A stretch of 64,000 bases of DNA, taken from the NCBI GenBank assembly GCA_002786025.1, contig NHNW01000028.1, positions 248,001 to 312,000 of the forward strand. The letters are read 5' to 3'. Of this stretch, positions 46,701-57,152 are shown in pieces. Under the pieces are notes generated by a model, which did no database searches, was not told the DNA's origin, and was given only the letters and a program-made list of their open reading frames with translations. The translations under genes and the position numbers were made by a program. Source of the stretch: Zasmidium citrigriseum (lineage: Eukaryota > Ascomycota > Dothideomycetes > Mycosphaerellales > Mycosphaerellaceae). Every line of letters begins with the position of its first letter. The first letter of the stretch is position 1.

Positions 46701-47026
46701 GTCGCGGCATCTAGTACAGTGCTGTATATATCCCTCAAGACCTCATTCATGGACAACGTGTTAGGAGCCACTCCATCGCCGATGCCGTCTCCGCGCACAG
46801 TCCTCCATTCGAATTCCACGGAGGTTCGTTCTCGGGATCGCAGCAGCACGACGAGCCAGGCAAGTAAAACCAGGTCTTCTTTGAATCCAGTCAAGCTTGC
46901 TGCTAAGAGATCCTTAACGCCGAAGGACACTGACTCTGGAAAGCTATTTTGCTTGCATCGCCTACCGTCAAGACAGCTGTCGACGAAGTCGCCGGTCTCA
47001 TGACTTCCTGTTGGGTTTCCTGGCAT
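40719..47026 (-). CDS. sidD: Fusarinine-type siderophore NRPS (SidD family), 2084 aa
   Basis: Two exons, 46580-47026 and 40719-46526; the 53-nt intron (GTATGT...CACAG) joins EETDDE to GCLHLMLSW. Architecture: a condensation-like fragment (residues 1-200), A1 (about 240-750: FTSGSTGTPKG near 383, GYGPCECTIG, YKTGDLGKYDPDG, GRKDTQIKLRGQRVELGE), T1 (LGGSSLAAMKL near 804), C1 (HHVVYDGW near 1003), a truncated second A domain (about 1290-1480) keeping only the late motifs (RTGDLVILSPDGS; GRKGTVTPIEGHAVDIAE), T2 (LGGDSLLAMKL near 1596) and a terminal C (SHAQYDGVS near 1808). This A-T-C-truncated A-T-C plan is that of SidD, which links three N5-anhydromevalonyl-N5-hydroxyornithines by ester bonds into fusarinine C. 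Two ATCWGATAA sites lie upstream. Confidence 0.93.
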
Positions 47027-47277
47027 CCTAGAGATCCTGTAGAGCTTCTGTGGGAGATGCAACGACTGGTGTAATGATTGACTGTGCCGACCACGGTCAT
47101 GAACACCGATGATGCTCTCAACCGGGCGGCATCACAATACTACCAGTCTCGCTCTCTCGCTTTCTCCACGATGCCCGGTGGACCACCTTCTCCCACGCTT
47201 GTGATGTGCAAGCCCTTCAAGCCTCGACGAGATGGCACGATTCCCAGGCTTCGACCTGACAAGCATCGTCCAAGCAA

Positions 47278-47286
47278 TTATCTGAT
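47278..47286 (-). promoter_or_regulatory. SreA/Sre1-type GATA site upstream of the NRPS
   Basis: The minus strand reads ATCAGATAA, a perfect match to ATCWGATAA, the element bound by iron-responsive GATA repressors of the SreA/Sre1/Urbs1 group. It is 252 bp upstream of the NRPS ATG. Confidence 0.65.
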
Positions 47287-47440
47287 CTGCACTAGCAGCA
47301 GACAAGATGGCCACGCTACAAGCCGCGTGTGTCGACCGCAAGGTGTTGGCGAATACGACTAACGAGGCTGAACATCGGATTGGGACCGCGGGCTCGTGCG
47401 ATAGTTCTGGCCATTCGGGGATCACTCGAGTCGAATAAGA

Positions 47441-47449
47441 TTATCAGAT
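47441..47449 (-). promoter_or_regulatory. SreA/Sre1-type GATA site upstream of the NRPS, second copy
   Basis: The minus strand reads ATCTGATAA, again a perfect ATCWGATAA. A plus-strand TTGATAAG follows directly (47449-47456), giving a close pair of GATA cores in opposite orientation, 415 bp upstream of the NRPS ATG. Confidence 0.68.
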
Positions 47450-47733
47450 TGATAAGAAATTTCGCGGTGGCTGCTGGGTGAGCCCGAGTTCGGAACGCAG
47501 CTTCGCTTCGGTTCAGGTGGAGGACGAGGCTGCACCGCACCAAAGGTACCCTTCCTTTTGGACCGCGAGGCCTGCCGGCCGGAACAGGCCTTCGAAAGCG
47601 AGTTCCGAGCCGATGAGCCTTTTCTCCTTGATGTCACCCGGCGGTCGGGAAACGTTTCCTTTTCTTGCATCTCTGTTTCGGGCGAGTTGTATCCACGCTT
47701 GCGTGGGGTTCATTCGCTTGACCCTGCTCTCGA

Positions 47734-50700
47734 CTACGTCGCCACCGTCTGATGCATGACGTTCACCCGGTATCCCTCCGACCTCTCAAGTAGCTCCTCA
47801 TGAGAGCCATGGTCAACGCATCGACCTCCCTCGATCAGAAAGATGACGTCTGCCTTTCTGATCGTGTGCAGGCGATGTGCGATGGCAATGACAGTGATCC
47901 CCTTCGCTGCCTTGTCAAGACCATCCTGTAGTAGCTTCTCTGATTCGGCATCCAAGGCGCTGGTAGACTCGTCGAGTATCAGCAGCTTGGGCTTGCGGAC
48001 GAGTGCTCGAGCAATCGACAGCCTCTGCTTCTGGCCCCCGGAGAATTGATTTCCATTCGGTCCACACAGAGTTTGATAGCCATCGGGTAGTCCTTGAATA
48101 ACGTCGTGAATGTTGGCGAGTTTGCAAGCTTCGATGATCTCGTCCATTGATACTTCGTGACCAGGTCTTGCACCTAAAGCGATATTGAACTCAATGCTCC
48201 CCTCAAACAAGACGCTCTCTTGAGGCACGAGAGAGATAGTGTCGCGGAAAGTCACATTTCTTTGCTTTGTGACATCAATCCCATCGATCAAGATCGATCC
48301 AGACTGGGGAGTGTACAAGCGCTCGACGATAGAGACAATCGTTGACTTGCCAGCTCCACTCGGACCAACAAGAGCGCAGAACTGTCCTGGCTGGATGTCG
48401 ACATTCAATCCATTGAGAACTTGGATGTCTGGTCGTGCAGGGTAAGAGAAATGGACATCCTGCAGTTGTACGCCAGAAGCAGGTCGGTCGTTCGGGTACA
48501 GCGACTTGCTTTCGGCCATGGCTTCGATGTCTGCCTTGTCATCCGTAATGGCGAGACCATGCCCGGGAACACGACCCTGCATTTTGTCGGGGCCGATTTC
48601 TATCAGAGACAAGATTCTGACCATGGCATTCCGAGCGCTTGAAAGCTCGGGTGCGAGTGCAAACATTTGGCTCCAGAGCAATGCACCGACCAGGAGCGAG
48701 AAGACAACGATCAGAAACTGCGTCTGGGAGTAGTTGCCGGCGATGATTTGTTTTGCTCCCCACCAGTAAGCCAGTGCATTCACCAGATTGCCCAGGAAGT
48801 AAGTCATTGCTTGACACAAGCTTGCTTGTACCGAGACCTTGAACGTGTCCTTACGAGGACCCTTCAATGATCGCTGATAGGCCATGAGTGTTGTCTCTTC
48901 CAGGGCCAGTGATGCGACCGTCTTGATGGAGGTGATCGCCTCGACACCAATGGCAACCGACTGGGTGTAAGCATTCTCATGGCGTTCTTCGAACTTGCCA
49001 AGGATGTGAAGCTCCGTCAGGCCAGCACCGAGGAGGAGTGGCACCAACGAAAGACAGACCAACGCTATCCTCCAGGCGATGATATGCGTCAAGACAATGG
49101 ATGCGACGAGATTGACCGATATAGAGAACAAAGTCCCGACGACCGAGCCACTGAGGCCGGCCAAAGCATTGCCATCCTTGGTGATGTACGACAGGAGCTG
49201 AGCTGGCGTGCGGCCTTCAGATTGATGCCATTGAAGATCTTGCCCGAACAGTGATCGGTAGGAGAGGACTCTGACGGTGTACACCATCTTTTCAGAGACA
49301 TACCCGAAACCGGCCCAGCTGGCAAAATTGCCGAAGAACTCAATGATGGCCAGAATGAAGAACATGAGTCCGTAGAAGTCGCCGCGAGATCGAATAGTGG
49401 GAGCAGTCTTGCATGGATTCAGACTTCCGACAGTATTGCCAAAGATCACGGCTTCTCCGGAAAACGCTCCTCCAACAATGACTGCGCCGAGAAGTGCGAC
49501 GAAGATGGTGAGCAGATGAGGTCGGAGCGCTGGAGCGTAGCCCTTGGTCAAAGCCCACAGAGACTTTTGCGGCGCAGGTGGCTCGTCATCATCACCCTCT
49601 TCTGCCGCGACTGGTGCATCAATTGCGGCGACATCTTGCTTTTCTGGATCGACAGCATCTGTGCTCGACGCACTGCTTCGCTCAACGGATGTCTCTGGTC
49701 CCGCAACGTGAACATCCGTGGCCATCTGTGGTGCAGGCGAGGTCGTGGACTCTGACGACGACAGTGTCTGCATCTTGACCAGGTTGGCGTATGTGCCGTC
49801 GTTCGACATCAGTTCTCCATGAGTGCCTTGCTCCATAAGCCGCCCCTTGTGAAGGACTATAATATTGTCCGCATCCTTGATGGTCGAAAGACGATGGGCA
49901 ATAGTTATGACCGTTCTTCCTTGGGCAATGTTCGAAATGGCCTGCTGAATGCGCCGCTCGCTGGTCGAATCGAGAGAAGCGGTTGCTTCGTCGAGCACGA
50001 GGACCACCGGATCCTTCACCACAGCTCTCGCTAGAGCCACTCGTTGCTTCTGACCGCCGCTGACAAGTCGACCACCAGATCCCACAATTGTGCCATAACC
50101 ATATTGCGTCGAAGTGATGAACGTGTCTGCATCTGCAAGGACCGACGCTCTGCGAACAAGCTGAACGATTTCTAGAATCTCAGGACCTCGCTCGGTGGCT
50201 GTGGCAATCATGTCTTTTCCATCTCTGATGTCGTTCGCCAAGTCCGCGAGATCAGCGCCGATCAGAAGAGACTTTAGATGGGCATGGGCTGGAATGCTGG
50301 AGTTGATGAGGCCATACGCAATGTTCTCCAGAAACGATCGATCGAAGAGAGAAGCCTCTTGTTGCACCACGCTAAGGAAGCTTCTGAGACTGGCAACGTC
50401 AAGATCTCGAAGATCTTGGTTGTCGAACAGGATCTGCCCTTCGGTCGGATCGTACAGTCTTGCAACAAGCCCAGCGATGGTGGACTTGCCGCTGCCTGAG
50501 AGCCCGACGATAGCGGTATGCTTCTTGGCAGGGATTGAAAGCTCAAGATGATCCAGGATGGTCACTTCCGGTCTGGATGGATATGTGAAGGAGACGTTCT
50601 TGAACTCGAATCCGCCATCAGGTTGTGATAGTTGCAATCCTGGTTCTTGGGCGTCTCCAATGAGTGGCTTGCGCTCAATGTCGACTCTTAGCTTTTCATA

Positions 50701-51744
50701 CGAAGCAACAGCAGCACCGAACAAGTGCAAGAACGGTGCCACTTGACTTAAGAGTAGAGTCGCTATATCTTGGTCAGCATCTAGAGAGCCTTGGAACAAG
50801 TGGAAGTGATTCTCACCTTCGATCAGGATGAAGATCACAGTGAAGACTGCGCCAACGGTGACACCAGCAGTTCCTGCCTTGACAGCATCCGCAATCTTCT
50901 GACTTCCTTGCCAGAATGCCAGCCCATTCGCCGAGTAAGCAATGAAGTACAACACACCCGACTGTATTCCGACCGCAGTAGCCTTCTTCATGCCCTGGCG
51001 CTCTGACTCCCGCAACGCATTCGAGAATTTGTCTTCCAGCTTGCTGCTTGCTCCGAATGCCTGCACAACGACGATGTTTGAGAGCGCCTCTGAAGCAATC
51101 GATGCCGCTGTGGCTGCTGCGTCCGACATCAAGGCGGAGTACTTCTCGATGTAGTGGCTGCCGACAAAGGACATGATGAAGTAAGCCGGGATGAGCGACA
51201 ACAAGATCGCTGCAAGTATTGTATCCTTGATAAAAGCAACAATGTAGGCCGTGACGAAGAAGGAAAGACTCGAAAGTACAATGCCAACTTTCTCGGCCGT
51301 CCCAGATCGGATTGCTTGGATATCGCCATTGAGTCGAGATGCCACTTCTCCTGGAGGAAAATTGTCGAAGTAGAGTGGCTCTTGTCGCAACAACGCCTGA
51401 AGGTACCGCTCCCGGAGTCTTTGCGACAGTTTGGCTCCATTCAGGCTCCAGCAGAGAAGGTGGCAGTAGATCAGGACGAATTGAGCAATAGCCAAGTAAA
51501 CGATGATGAGGATCTTGCTGTTGATGGCGCCTTGTGATCCAGAGGCCGAGAATTCAGGGGAGTCGCAGGTCGCCGCATTGTACTCGTCCAGAAGCTGTCC
51601 GAACAGAATTCCAATCAATGGAAATGGTACGCCTGCAGCAATCGCAGAGACAACACCCAGCAGCAGAGTTCCAACATCAAGCTTCGACGGTCGTCCAGCC
51701 AAGAGGAGTCGTAAGTATCCAGAGCCCTTTTGCACCAGCTTCAT
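47734..51744 (-). CDS. ABC transporter of the siderophore locus (SitT/MDR type), 1318 aa
   Basis: ATG 51744 to TGA 47734 with one hidden 54-nt intron (50763-50816: GTGAGA donor, GCTGAC branch, ATATAG acceptor). The intron is in frame and stop-free, so an unspliced reading adds 18 unlikely residues. Architecture is TMD1-NBD1-TMD2-NBD2, a full-length ABCB/MDR half-repeat pair. NBD1: Walker A GLSGSGKST, signature LVSGGQKQR, Walker B VLVLDEATASLDS. NBD2: GPSGAGKST, FSGGQKQRL, LLILDESTSALDA. The linker carries Ser/Thr/acidic residues. Position between SidD- and SidH-type genes matches SitT of the Aspergillus fumigatus siderophore cluster. Export of siderophore, precursors or breakdown products is the likely role; direction and substrate are inference. 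Confidence 0.92.
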   Translation of the reverse strand: MKLVQKGSGYLRLLLAGRPSKLDVGTLLLGVVSAIAAGVPFPLIGILFGQLLDEYNAATCDSPEFSASGSQGAINSKILIIVYLAIAQFVLIYCHLLCWSLNGAKLSQRLRERYLQALLRQEPLYFDNFPPGEVASRLNGDIQAIRSGTAEKVGIVLSSLSFFVTAYIVAFIKDTILAAILLSLIPAYFIMSFVGSHYIEKYSALMSDAAATAASIASEALSNIVVVQAFGASSKLEDKFSNALRESERQGMKKATAVGIQSGVLYFIAYSANGLAFWQGSQKIADAVKAGTAGVTVGAVFTVIFILIEGENHFHLFQGSLDADQDIATLLLSQVAPFLHLFGAAVASYEKLRVDIERKPLIGDAQEPGLQLSQPDGGFEFKNVSFTYPSRPEVTILDHLELSIPAKKHTAIVGLSGSGKSTIAGLVARLYDPTEGQILFDNQDLRDLDVASLRSFLSVVQQEASLFDRSFLENIAYGLINSSIPAHAHLKSLLIGADLADLANDIRDGKDMIATATERGPEILEIVQLVRRASVLADADTFITSTQYGYGTIVGSGGRLVSGGQKQRVALARAVVKDPVVLVLDEATASLDSTSERRIQQAISNIAQGRTVITIAHRLSTIKDADNIIVLHKGRLMEQGTHGELMSNDGTYANLVKMQTLSSSESTTSPAPQMATDVHVAGPETSVERSSASSTDAVDPEKQDVAAIDAPVAAEEGDDDEPPAPQKSLWALTKGYAPALRPHLLTIFVALLGAVIVGGAFSGEAVIFGNTVGSLNPCKTAPTIRSRGDFYGLMFFILAIIEFFGNFASWAGFGYVSEKMVYTVRVLSYRSLFGQDLQWHQSEGRTPAQLLSYITKDGNALAGLSGSVVGTLFSISVNLVASIVLTHIIAWRIALVCLSLVPLLLGAGLTELHILGKFEERHENAYTQSVAIGVEAITSIKTVASLALEETTLMAYQRSLKGPRKDTFKVSVQASLCQAMTYFLGNLVNALAYWWGAKQIIAGNYSQTQFLIVVFSLLVGALLWSQMFALAPELSSARNAMVRILSLIEIGPDKMQGRVPGHGLAITDDKADIEAMAESKSLYPNDRPASGVQLQDVHFSYPARPDIQVLNGLNVDIQPGQFCALVGPSGAGKSTIVSIVERLYTPQSGSILIDGIDVTKQRNVTFRDTISLVPQESVLFEGSIEFNIALGARPGHEVSMDEIIEACKLANIHDVIQGLPDGYQTLCGPNGNQFSGGQKQRLSIARALVRKPKLLILDESTSALDAESEKLLQDGLDKAAKGITVIAIAHRLHTIRKADVIFLIEGGRCVDHGSHEELLERSEGYRVNVMHQTVAT

Positions 51745-52269
51745 GGCGGCAGAATGCTTTGCCCTGTTGGAGTTCGGATGCAGCGGTGTCTGTACACTGC
51801 CGTGTAGGTTCTCATCGAAAGGCTCAGGCTAGGCTTGGCAGTCCGTCTGCACATGTCGAACGACCGCACAGTGCGCAAAGTCCCATATTCGCCAGAAACT
51901 GCCATATTGGGTGCCTGTTTTGCCGTCCGAGGCTGCATTAGCAGGCTTCATCGACAGGGGCTTTAGATTACGAATCTAATCAGATCAGAAATTTTCCGTC
52001 AGCCGTGTTGCTGCAACCTCGATGCAGTGGAGGGCTCCGGTGATGCCACACGCGTCTACGCATCCCTGCAAGGTGTGCTCGCTAGTGGTGCTCTCGTTGT
52101 GGCGCTAAGGTGGTCAATCTTTCGTCGGCACATGCTCGGGTCGGCATCCGCGCGCGCGAAAATACCACCACTAGTTATGTCGCAATCGGTACCGCTGCGA
52201 GCTCGCTCTTGTCTTCGATTCAACTCTCTCGCTTTGTTGTAATAACTATGTCGTTCGTTCCGATGTCCT
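51745..52269. other. Intergenic: ABC transporter promoter
   Basis: 525 bp; this is also the 3' flank of the SidH-type gene. It has AATCAGATCAG near 51980, one base short of the GATA consensus, but no intact GATA core. No gene supported. Confidence 0.5.
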
Positions 52270-53133
52270 TCACAGCTTTGAGTTGACCCATGTTGGTGGT
52301 CTTTTCTCACCGAAGGCCCGAAGGCCCTCTTTGAAGTTTGGCCCACTGATGAGTCTTGGGTACCATTGACTTTCCAGATTCGAGACAGCTTCCTCAACAT
52401 TGCCAGTCTCCCAGCTCATGCGAATACCCTGTCGGCCAACAATCAGTGAGTCTGGACTGTTTGTGCACAGCTCTCGTGCGAGGTCGAGCGCAGCAGCAAC
52501 GACGTCAGCCGAGCTGTCAATCAAGCGATTGATGAGACCCCAGTCGTGAAGCAATTGCGCAGTGACACTTCGTCCAGTCAGCACGAGGTCGGTAGTCCGC
52601 TGAAGTCCAAGAGTCTGCGTTAGTCTCGGCAAGCAGCCCGCCACAGGAGCTATCCCTCGTTTGACCTCTGGCAGAGCAAATACTGCCGTTGAGGATGCCA
52701 CGATCAAGTCGCAGTTGGCGACCATTTCGAAGCCTCCGCCCATTGTAATGCCATTGACGGCAGCAATGACAGGCTTTTTCCCAGCTCTTCGCGGTAGTCC
52801 CGCGAGGCCTGGTGCGGACATATCGTTGACGACGCCAGTTCTTGCCATTGCGTTCCATTCTGCGAAAATTTCGATGTTAGTCGACTTTCTTCAGCTCTCC
52901 AGGTGCCACACACCCTCCAGATCAGCTCCAGTGCAAAAGGCTCTCCCAGCTCCAGTTATGATACCAATCCATAGGTCGTCATCTTCATCGAGCAGATCCC
53001 ATACTCGAGCAATCTGGGCACTCGTAGATTTGTTGATGCAGTTGAGTTTCTCGGGTCGGTTGAGGGTGACCTTAATGACGTGCTTCTCAGGATAGGTCAC
53101 GAAAAAGTGGTCGTGATGTTTTTGTGGCCTCAT
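52270..53133 (-). CDS. sidH: Enoyl-CoA hydratase/isomerase family, SidH type, 269 aa, PTS1
   Basis: Exons 52914-53133 and 52270-52859; a 54-nt intron (GTGTGT...TTTCGCAG) joins TGADLE to EWNAMARTG; 270 codons. Crotonase landmarks: VTLNRPEKLNCIN at the N-terminus, GAGRAFCTGADL (first oxyanion loop), AAVNGITMGGGFEMV (second oxyanion loop) and ANCDLIVASSTAVFALPEV. In the family SidH dehydrates mevalonyl-CoA to anhydromevalonyl-CoA for fusarinine synthesis. The protein ends WVNSKL, a canonical PTS1, fitting the peroxisomal location known for this step in Aspergillus. It is divergent from the SidF-type gene, with 349 bp between start codons. Confidence 0.9.
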
Positions 53134-53482
53134 TTTAACACTGGGTGTCCTTGTTTCCTTCAGAAACCTGCCAGACTGCTGTGTTGGTTAAGGGGGACTG
53201 AGACCCAAGACTCCAAGACACCGCGAGAAAGTTGCGGTGGGCCCATCTCGTGTAATGACACAGCGGCTTGTCAGCGTTTCGAGGCATTGCGCCGGCACAT
53301 TCGGGACCCGTTACCGATCCTCGCACGATGCGTGCAGTCCCTGCTCGAGCGGAATTAGAAATGTCCGGCCACTGCACGCTTTTCGAGGACTGCCTGTCCG
53401 CTTGCACTCCGTCTTGCCTGTCGACTGCTAGGATTCCCACAGTCCAACCTTCCAACGGGCGGCAAGGACACCCTCTTCGACC
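53134..53482. other. Divergent promoter region (SidH-type / SidF-type genes)
   Basis: 349 bp between start codons. I find no GATA core here, in contrast to the other promoters of the locus. No gene supported. Confidence 0.55.
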
Positions 53483-54894
53483 ATGGAAACCGTCAACGCC
53501 GTGTCCGAGACCGTACCTGGTCACTCGAAATACCCGCTGGTGAAGCTGCCGCACCCATTCCTCACCACATACAAGATTCAGGTCGTATCGAACACAGCGC
53601 CAGCGCGACTTGCTTTGAGACTCGACCACCAGACCCAGATCGGTACCTCCCCACCCAAGCGATTGCACAACGACGAGCTCACATGGCTCGACCTCCACTT
53701 CAAGCCTGAGAGCGAAGTCCCAGCGCCGTCCGATAACAGCGCTTGGGCAAGAGCTTGCCGCAGTCCACAGACTGTCCTCCGGTGGCAAGATAAGACGACA
53801 CCGACTTTGGCTGAGGTTTGGAATGTCATCCACGCGATCTTCCTTGCCCACCCAACCAAGGAGTACTTCAGGCTGCTGTTCGACAATGCAGAGCACGAAG
53901 TTCTTTGGAATGAGCTGCTAGCCACTGGACTCGCGATCAAACACCCCAAGCCATGGCATCTGAAGGAGCGAAACACATTCGCCGAAGCTGAAGAGCTTTT
54001 GGTCCTTCGAAGCGCGTTCTGGCAGGGCGCTGGCTCTCCTTTTGGCGCACGACCAATATGGGTGATTGGCGAAGGCACGGACGAGCACATGCGGTTGCAG
54101 CTCAGCGAGTATCCGCTGATGCCCGAGAACTACCAAATCACTATGAAGTTCCCAGAAGAGGCGGTATACACGCGTCATCCAACGCGACGACCAAAGCCAT
54201 GCCCTGGCTCGATCGTGTACAGTCGATATATCCCAGAGATTGACGAACACTTTTCGTTGGAAGCAGTTGACTACCAAGATGATGAGCATCTTGCGCTGTT
54301 CAATAAGTGGCAGAACGACCCTCGTGTCGCAAAAGGCTGGAATGAGACTGGTACATTGGACCAGCACCGGGAGTACCTGCGCAAGCTGCACAACGATCCC
54401 CATGTGTTGTGTTTGTTTGGGCGATTCAATGAGACGCGGTTTGCGTACTTTGAGCTGTACTGGGCAAAGGTGGGCGAATGCCGTCTCGTAGGGATTGGTG
54501 AACGACGCTGACCGACTCTCAGGAGGACCACTATGGTGCGCACTACGACGCTCATCACTACGACCGAGGCCGTCACTCCCTCGTTGGCGATGAGTCCTTC
54601 CGCGGTTCGCACAGAGTCAATGCATGGTATTCGTCGTGCATCCACTATTGCTTCCTCGACGAACCACGCACCGTTAATGTTGTTGGCGAGCCAAGAGCAA
54701 CGGGTTCCACAATCTTGTCGTATGAGAACTCGCAGGGCCTCACAATCGGACAGTACGTCGACCTCGGACACAAGCGCTCAGTACATTCGATCTGTAGCAG
54801 AGAGAAGTGGTTCCAGCTCTGCCCATTGTTCTGGGATGGAAGGAAGAAGCCGTTGGAGTCAGCCGACAGGGCAGCATGGAATGCCAAGCTGTAG
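53483..54894 (+). CDS. sidF: Hydroxyornithine transacylase, SidF type, 452 aa, PTS1
   Basis: Exons 53483-54469 and 54523-54894; a 53-nt intron (GTGGGC...GCTGACC...CTCAG) joins ELYWAK to EDHYGAHYD. The C-terminal half is a GNAT/IucB-like acyltransferase: [60 protein letters not shown], then [20 protein letters not shown]. The N-terminal 200 residues ([35 protein letters not shown]) match the non-catalytic domain of this family. SidF transfers anhydromevalonyl from CoA to N5-hydroxyornithine. The protein ends NAKL, a PTS1 variant (AKL), consistent with peroxisomal action alongside the SidH-type enzyme. Confidence 0.9.
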
Positions 54895-55831
54895 AGCCAG
54901 ATGTAGGCAATGCATCACGTCATGTCAACTGCCTCATTCGCAGAGCTTGACTTTCGGCGCAGATTCGAGATGAAATCCCTTCGAGGCCAGACCATGTCGT
55001 CGCCAAGTAATGTCGCGGTAAGCTTCCCAACCCAATCTGAGTAATCTTCGGCGGTATTGAAGGAGTGGCGTCGGTCGGATAGACGGTTCTCTGTGACGCA
55101 AACAGTTGGTGAGACCCTGCCCATACTCCGACATTCCGTCGAATGTGCCCACAGCATGGTGGTAGCCGCGTCGACGATGAAGGGTGATGTTGTGGTGTGG
55201 GCGAGGTACGCGTCGCGTCGCGAACTGAGGTCGGCTCAAGCTCAGGAATTGGCTTTACTAGCGCCGGAATTCAGCTTCCGTGTCGGCCGAGGTGGGCAGC
55301 CCACATCCGATTCATTCACTCAACCCGCTCTCGAAAATTTGGCTTTTGGCTAGCAAGGCTTTGCTTGCTCTTGACGTTACGATTAGGTTATCAGATCCTC
55401 AACCTGACTGGAGTGCGATATGCGAGTGACAGGGCGACGCCGCATTGCGATACGAAACCGAATCCGATTCGGAGGCAGGCGGCAGGAGCCCTAAGGACAG
55501 CCCACGGCGGGACGTCCACCCTCAACTCAAAAAATAACACCCGATGGTATCCTCGTCTCCATCATCAACTCTTTCATCACCAAAGTTCGAGGGGAGACCT
55601 TTCACAGCACACACTCTCCAGCAATGCATTGCCGTCTCCAACCCTATTCGGGCTTCGAAAGTGGGCATCATGGACCGACCCTTGGATCCCCCGACACCGG
55701 CAAGCCCTTTATAACCTTTAGTGCGATGCCACTCTTACAGTGGCGTCATTCCAGTCGAGGCTCCATCTCGTCAAGTCGCTCGAGCTCGACCTGGAGCTGA
55801 GCCTTTGCAGAGACAGCTTCAGGATATCACA
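54895..55831. other. Intergenic: promoter of the SidJ-type gene
   Basis: 937 bp between two rightward genes; contains the GATA site at 55388-55396. Short open frames only. Confidence 0.5.
55388..55396 (-). promoter_or_regulatory. SreA/Sre1-type GATA site upstream of the SidJ-type gene
   Basis: The minus strand reads ATCTGATAA, a perfect ATCWGATAA, 436 bp upstream of the ATG at 55832. Confidence 0.62.
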
Positions 55832-56946
55832 ATGTACTCCAAGTTCTGGCCCAAAGGAGGCCTTCCAGGCATCCTTCATCACTATGTATGTTGCGTCGAA
55901 AACATGAAGTTGGAAAGGGAAATTTTGACGACAGACAGACAGAAGCTCTCGTCGCTTTTGAATTCACCTCGAACACAGTGCCCAAACCCCATAGTCTTCT
56001 TTTCGTCGGCGGCCTGGGCGACGGCCTCGCCACTACATCCTACCTGTCCGATCTTGTGAAAGCTTTAGAACCGACCCCTTGGTCCGTATTCACATTGACC
56101 TTGAGCTCCTCATATACAGCTTGGGGTCTGGGACATCTGGACAGAGACGTCGACGAAATCGCAACATGTCTCAAGTACATCAAAGAGTACAAGGCCGACA
56201 AGTTCAAGCATGCTAAGGCAAAGGTCACCCTCATGGGTCATTCAACTGGAAGTCAAGACGTCCTTCACTATCTCCACCGGCCAAATCCTCTCACCAGCCA
56301 GCCAAAATTTGATCCTGAGCTCGAGCATGTCCAACGAGATCCTGTGGACGGTGCAATTATGCAAGCTGCAGTTTCTGATAGAGAGGTCATTCAGTTGGTG
56401 ATCTCAATGGGCTGGAAAGGTCGGACGACTACTGAGTTGCAAGCAATTTGGGACCAGCTGGTGGCCTTAGCAAGGACAGCGATGGAGAATGGACAGTCAT
56501 TGGATTCTCTCCTGCCTTTGTGGATGACGACAGCGATTGGCTATCCAGCAAACACTCCTGTCAGTGCGAGAAGATTTCTGAGCTTGGTCAGTCCTACCAG
56601 CCCACAGTCACCTGAAGAGGACGATCTGTTTAGCTCAGACCTGAGCGATGAGATCCTTGCCAAGACGTTCGGACAGATTGCAAAAGGTGGTTTGTTGAAG
56701 GGCAAGCTGATGGTTCTGAGTTCTGGGAGTGATCAATCGGTGCCAGAGTGGGTGGACAAAGAAAAGTTGCTGTCAAGATGGCAGAAGGCGAGCAACGCTG
56801 GCGCAGAACAGGAAATCTGGGATGCGGAGCACAGTGGTGTCATTCCTGGTGCCTCCCATGCTTTGAGCAATGACGACCAGGCGGAGCCGAGGAAAGATTT
56901 GGTGAAGAGAGTGATTGGATATCTTCGAACAGTGGAAGAGGCCTAA
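55832..56946 (+). CDS. sidJ: Siderophore esterase, SidJ type (DUF1749 alpha/beta hydrolase), 353 aa
   Basis: Exons 55832-55885 and 55939-56946. The 53-nt intron (GTATGT...GACAGACAG) joins GGLPGILHHY to TEALVAFEFTS, rebuilding the SidJ N-terminal signature; the open frame alone would start wrongly inside the intron. Landmarks: SLLFVGGLGDGLATTSYL, nucleophile elbow TLMGHSTGSQDVL, VDGAIMQAAVSDREV, VLSSGSDQSVP (acid region) and IPGASHALSND (His). In Aspergillus fumigatus SidJ hydrolyses fusarinine C and its intermediates in the cytosol to release iron. It lies between the SidF-type gene and the siderophore transporter, with a perfect GATA site upstream. Confidence 0.9.
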
Positions 56947-57152
56947 ATGCGATTGCAGGCTTTCTACGAACCAGGCATGGATCACACCAACGCCTTCAAG
57001 ACGTACGCCAGCTTAACGACACCCTTCGTCCTGTCCACCGGATACCATTGCTCTTCAAGCTCCTCGCCGTCAATTACTTCTCTGCAACATCCTCACAACG
57101 CTCATGTCTTCCATCTTCCCACTCAACGACCTTCCATGGCCTCAAATCGTGC

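Larger units (their letters stand above)
47027..47733. other. Intergenic: NRPS promoter and 3' end of the ABC transporter gene
   Basis: 707 bp between two leftward genes; contains the two GATA elements listed separately. No gene supported. Confidence 0.6.

Noticed and set aside
53135..53896. 253-codon minus-strand frame over the SidF-type gene start
   Set aside because: Antisense to a well-supported acyltransferase exon; no motif.
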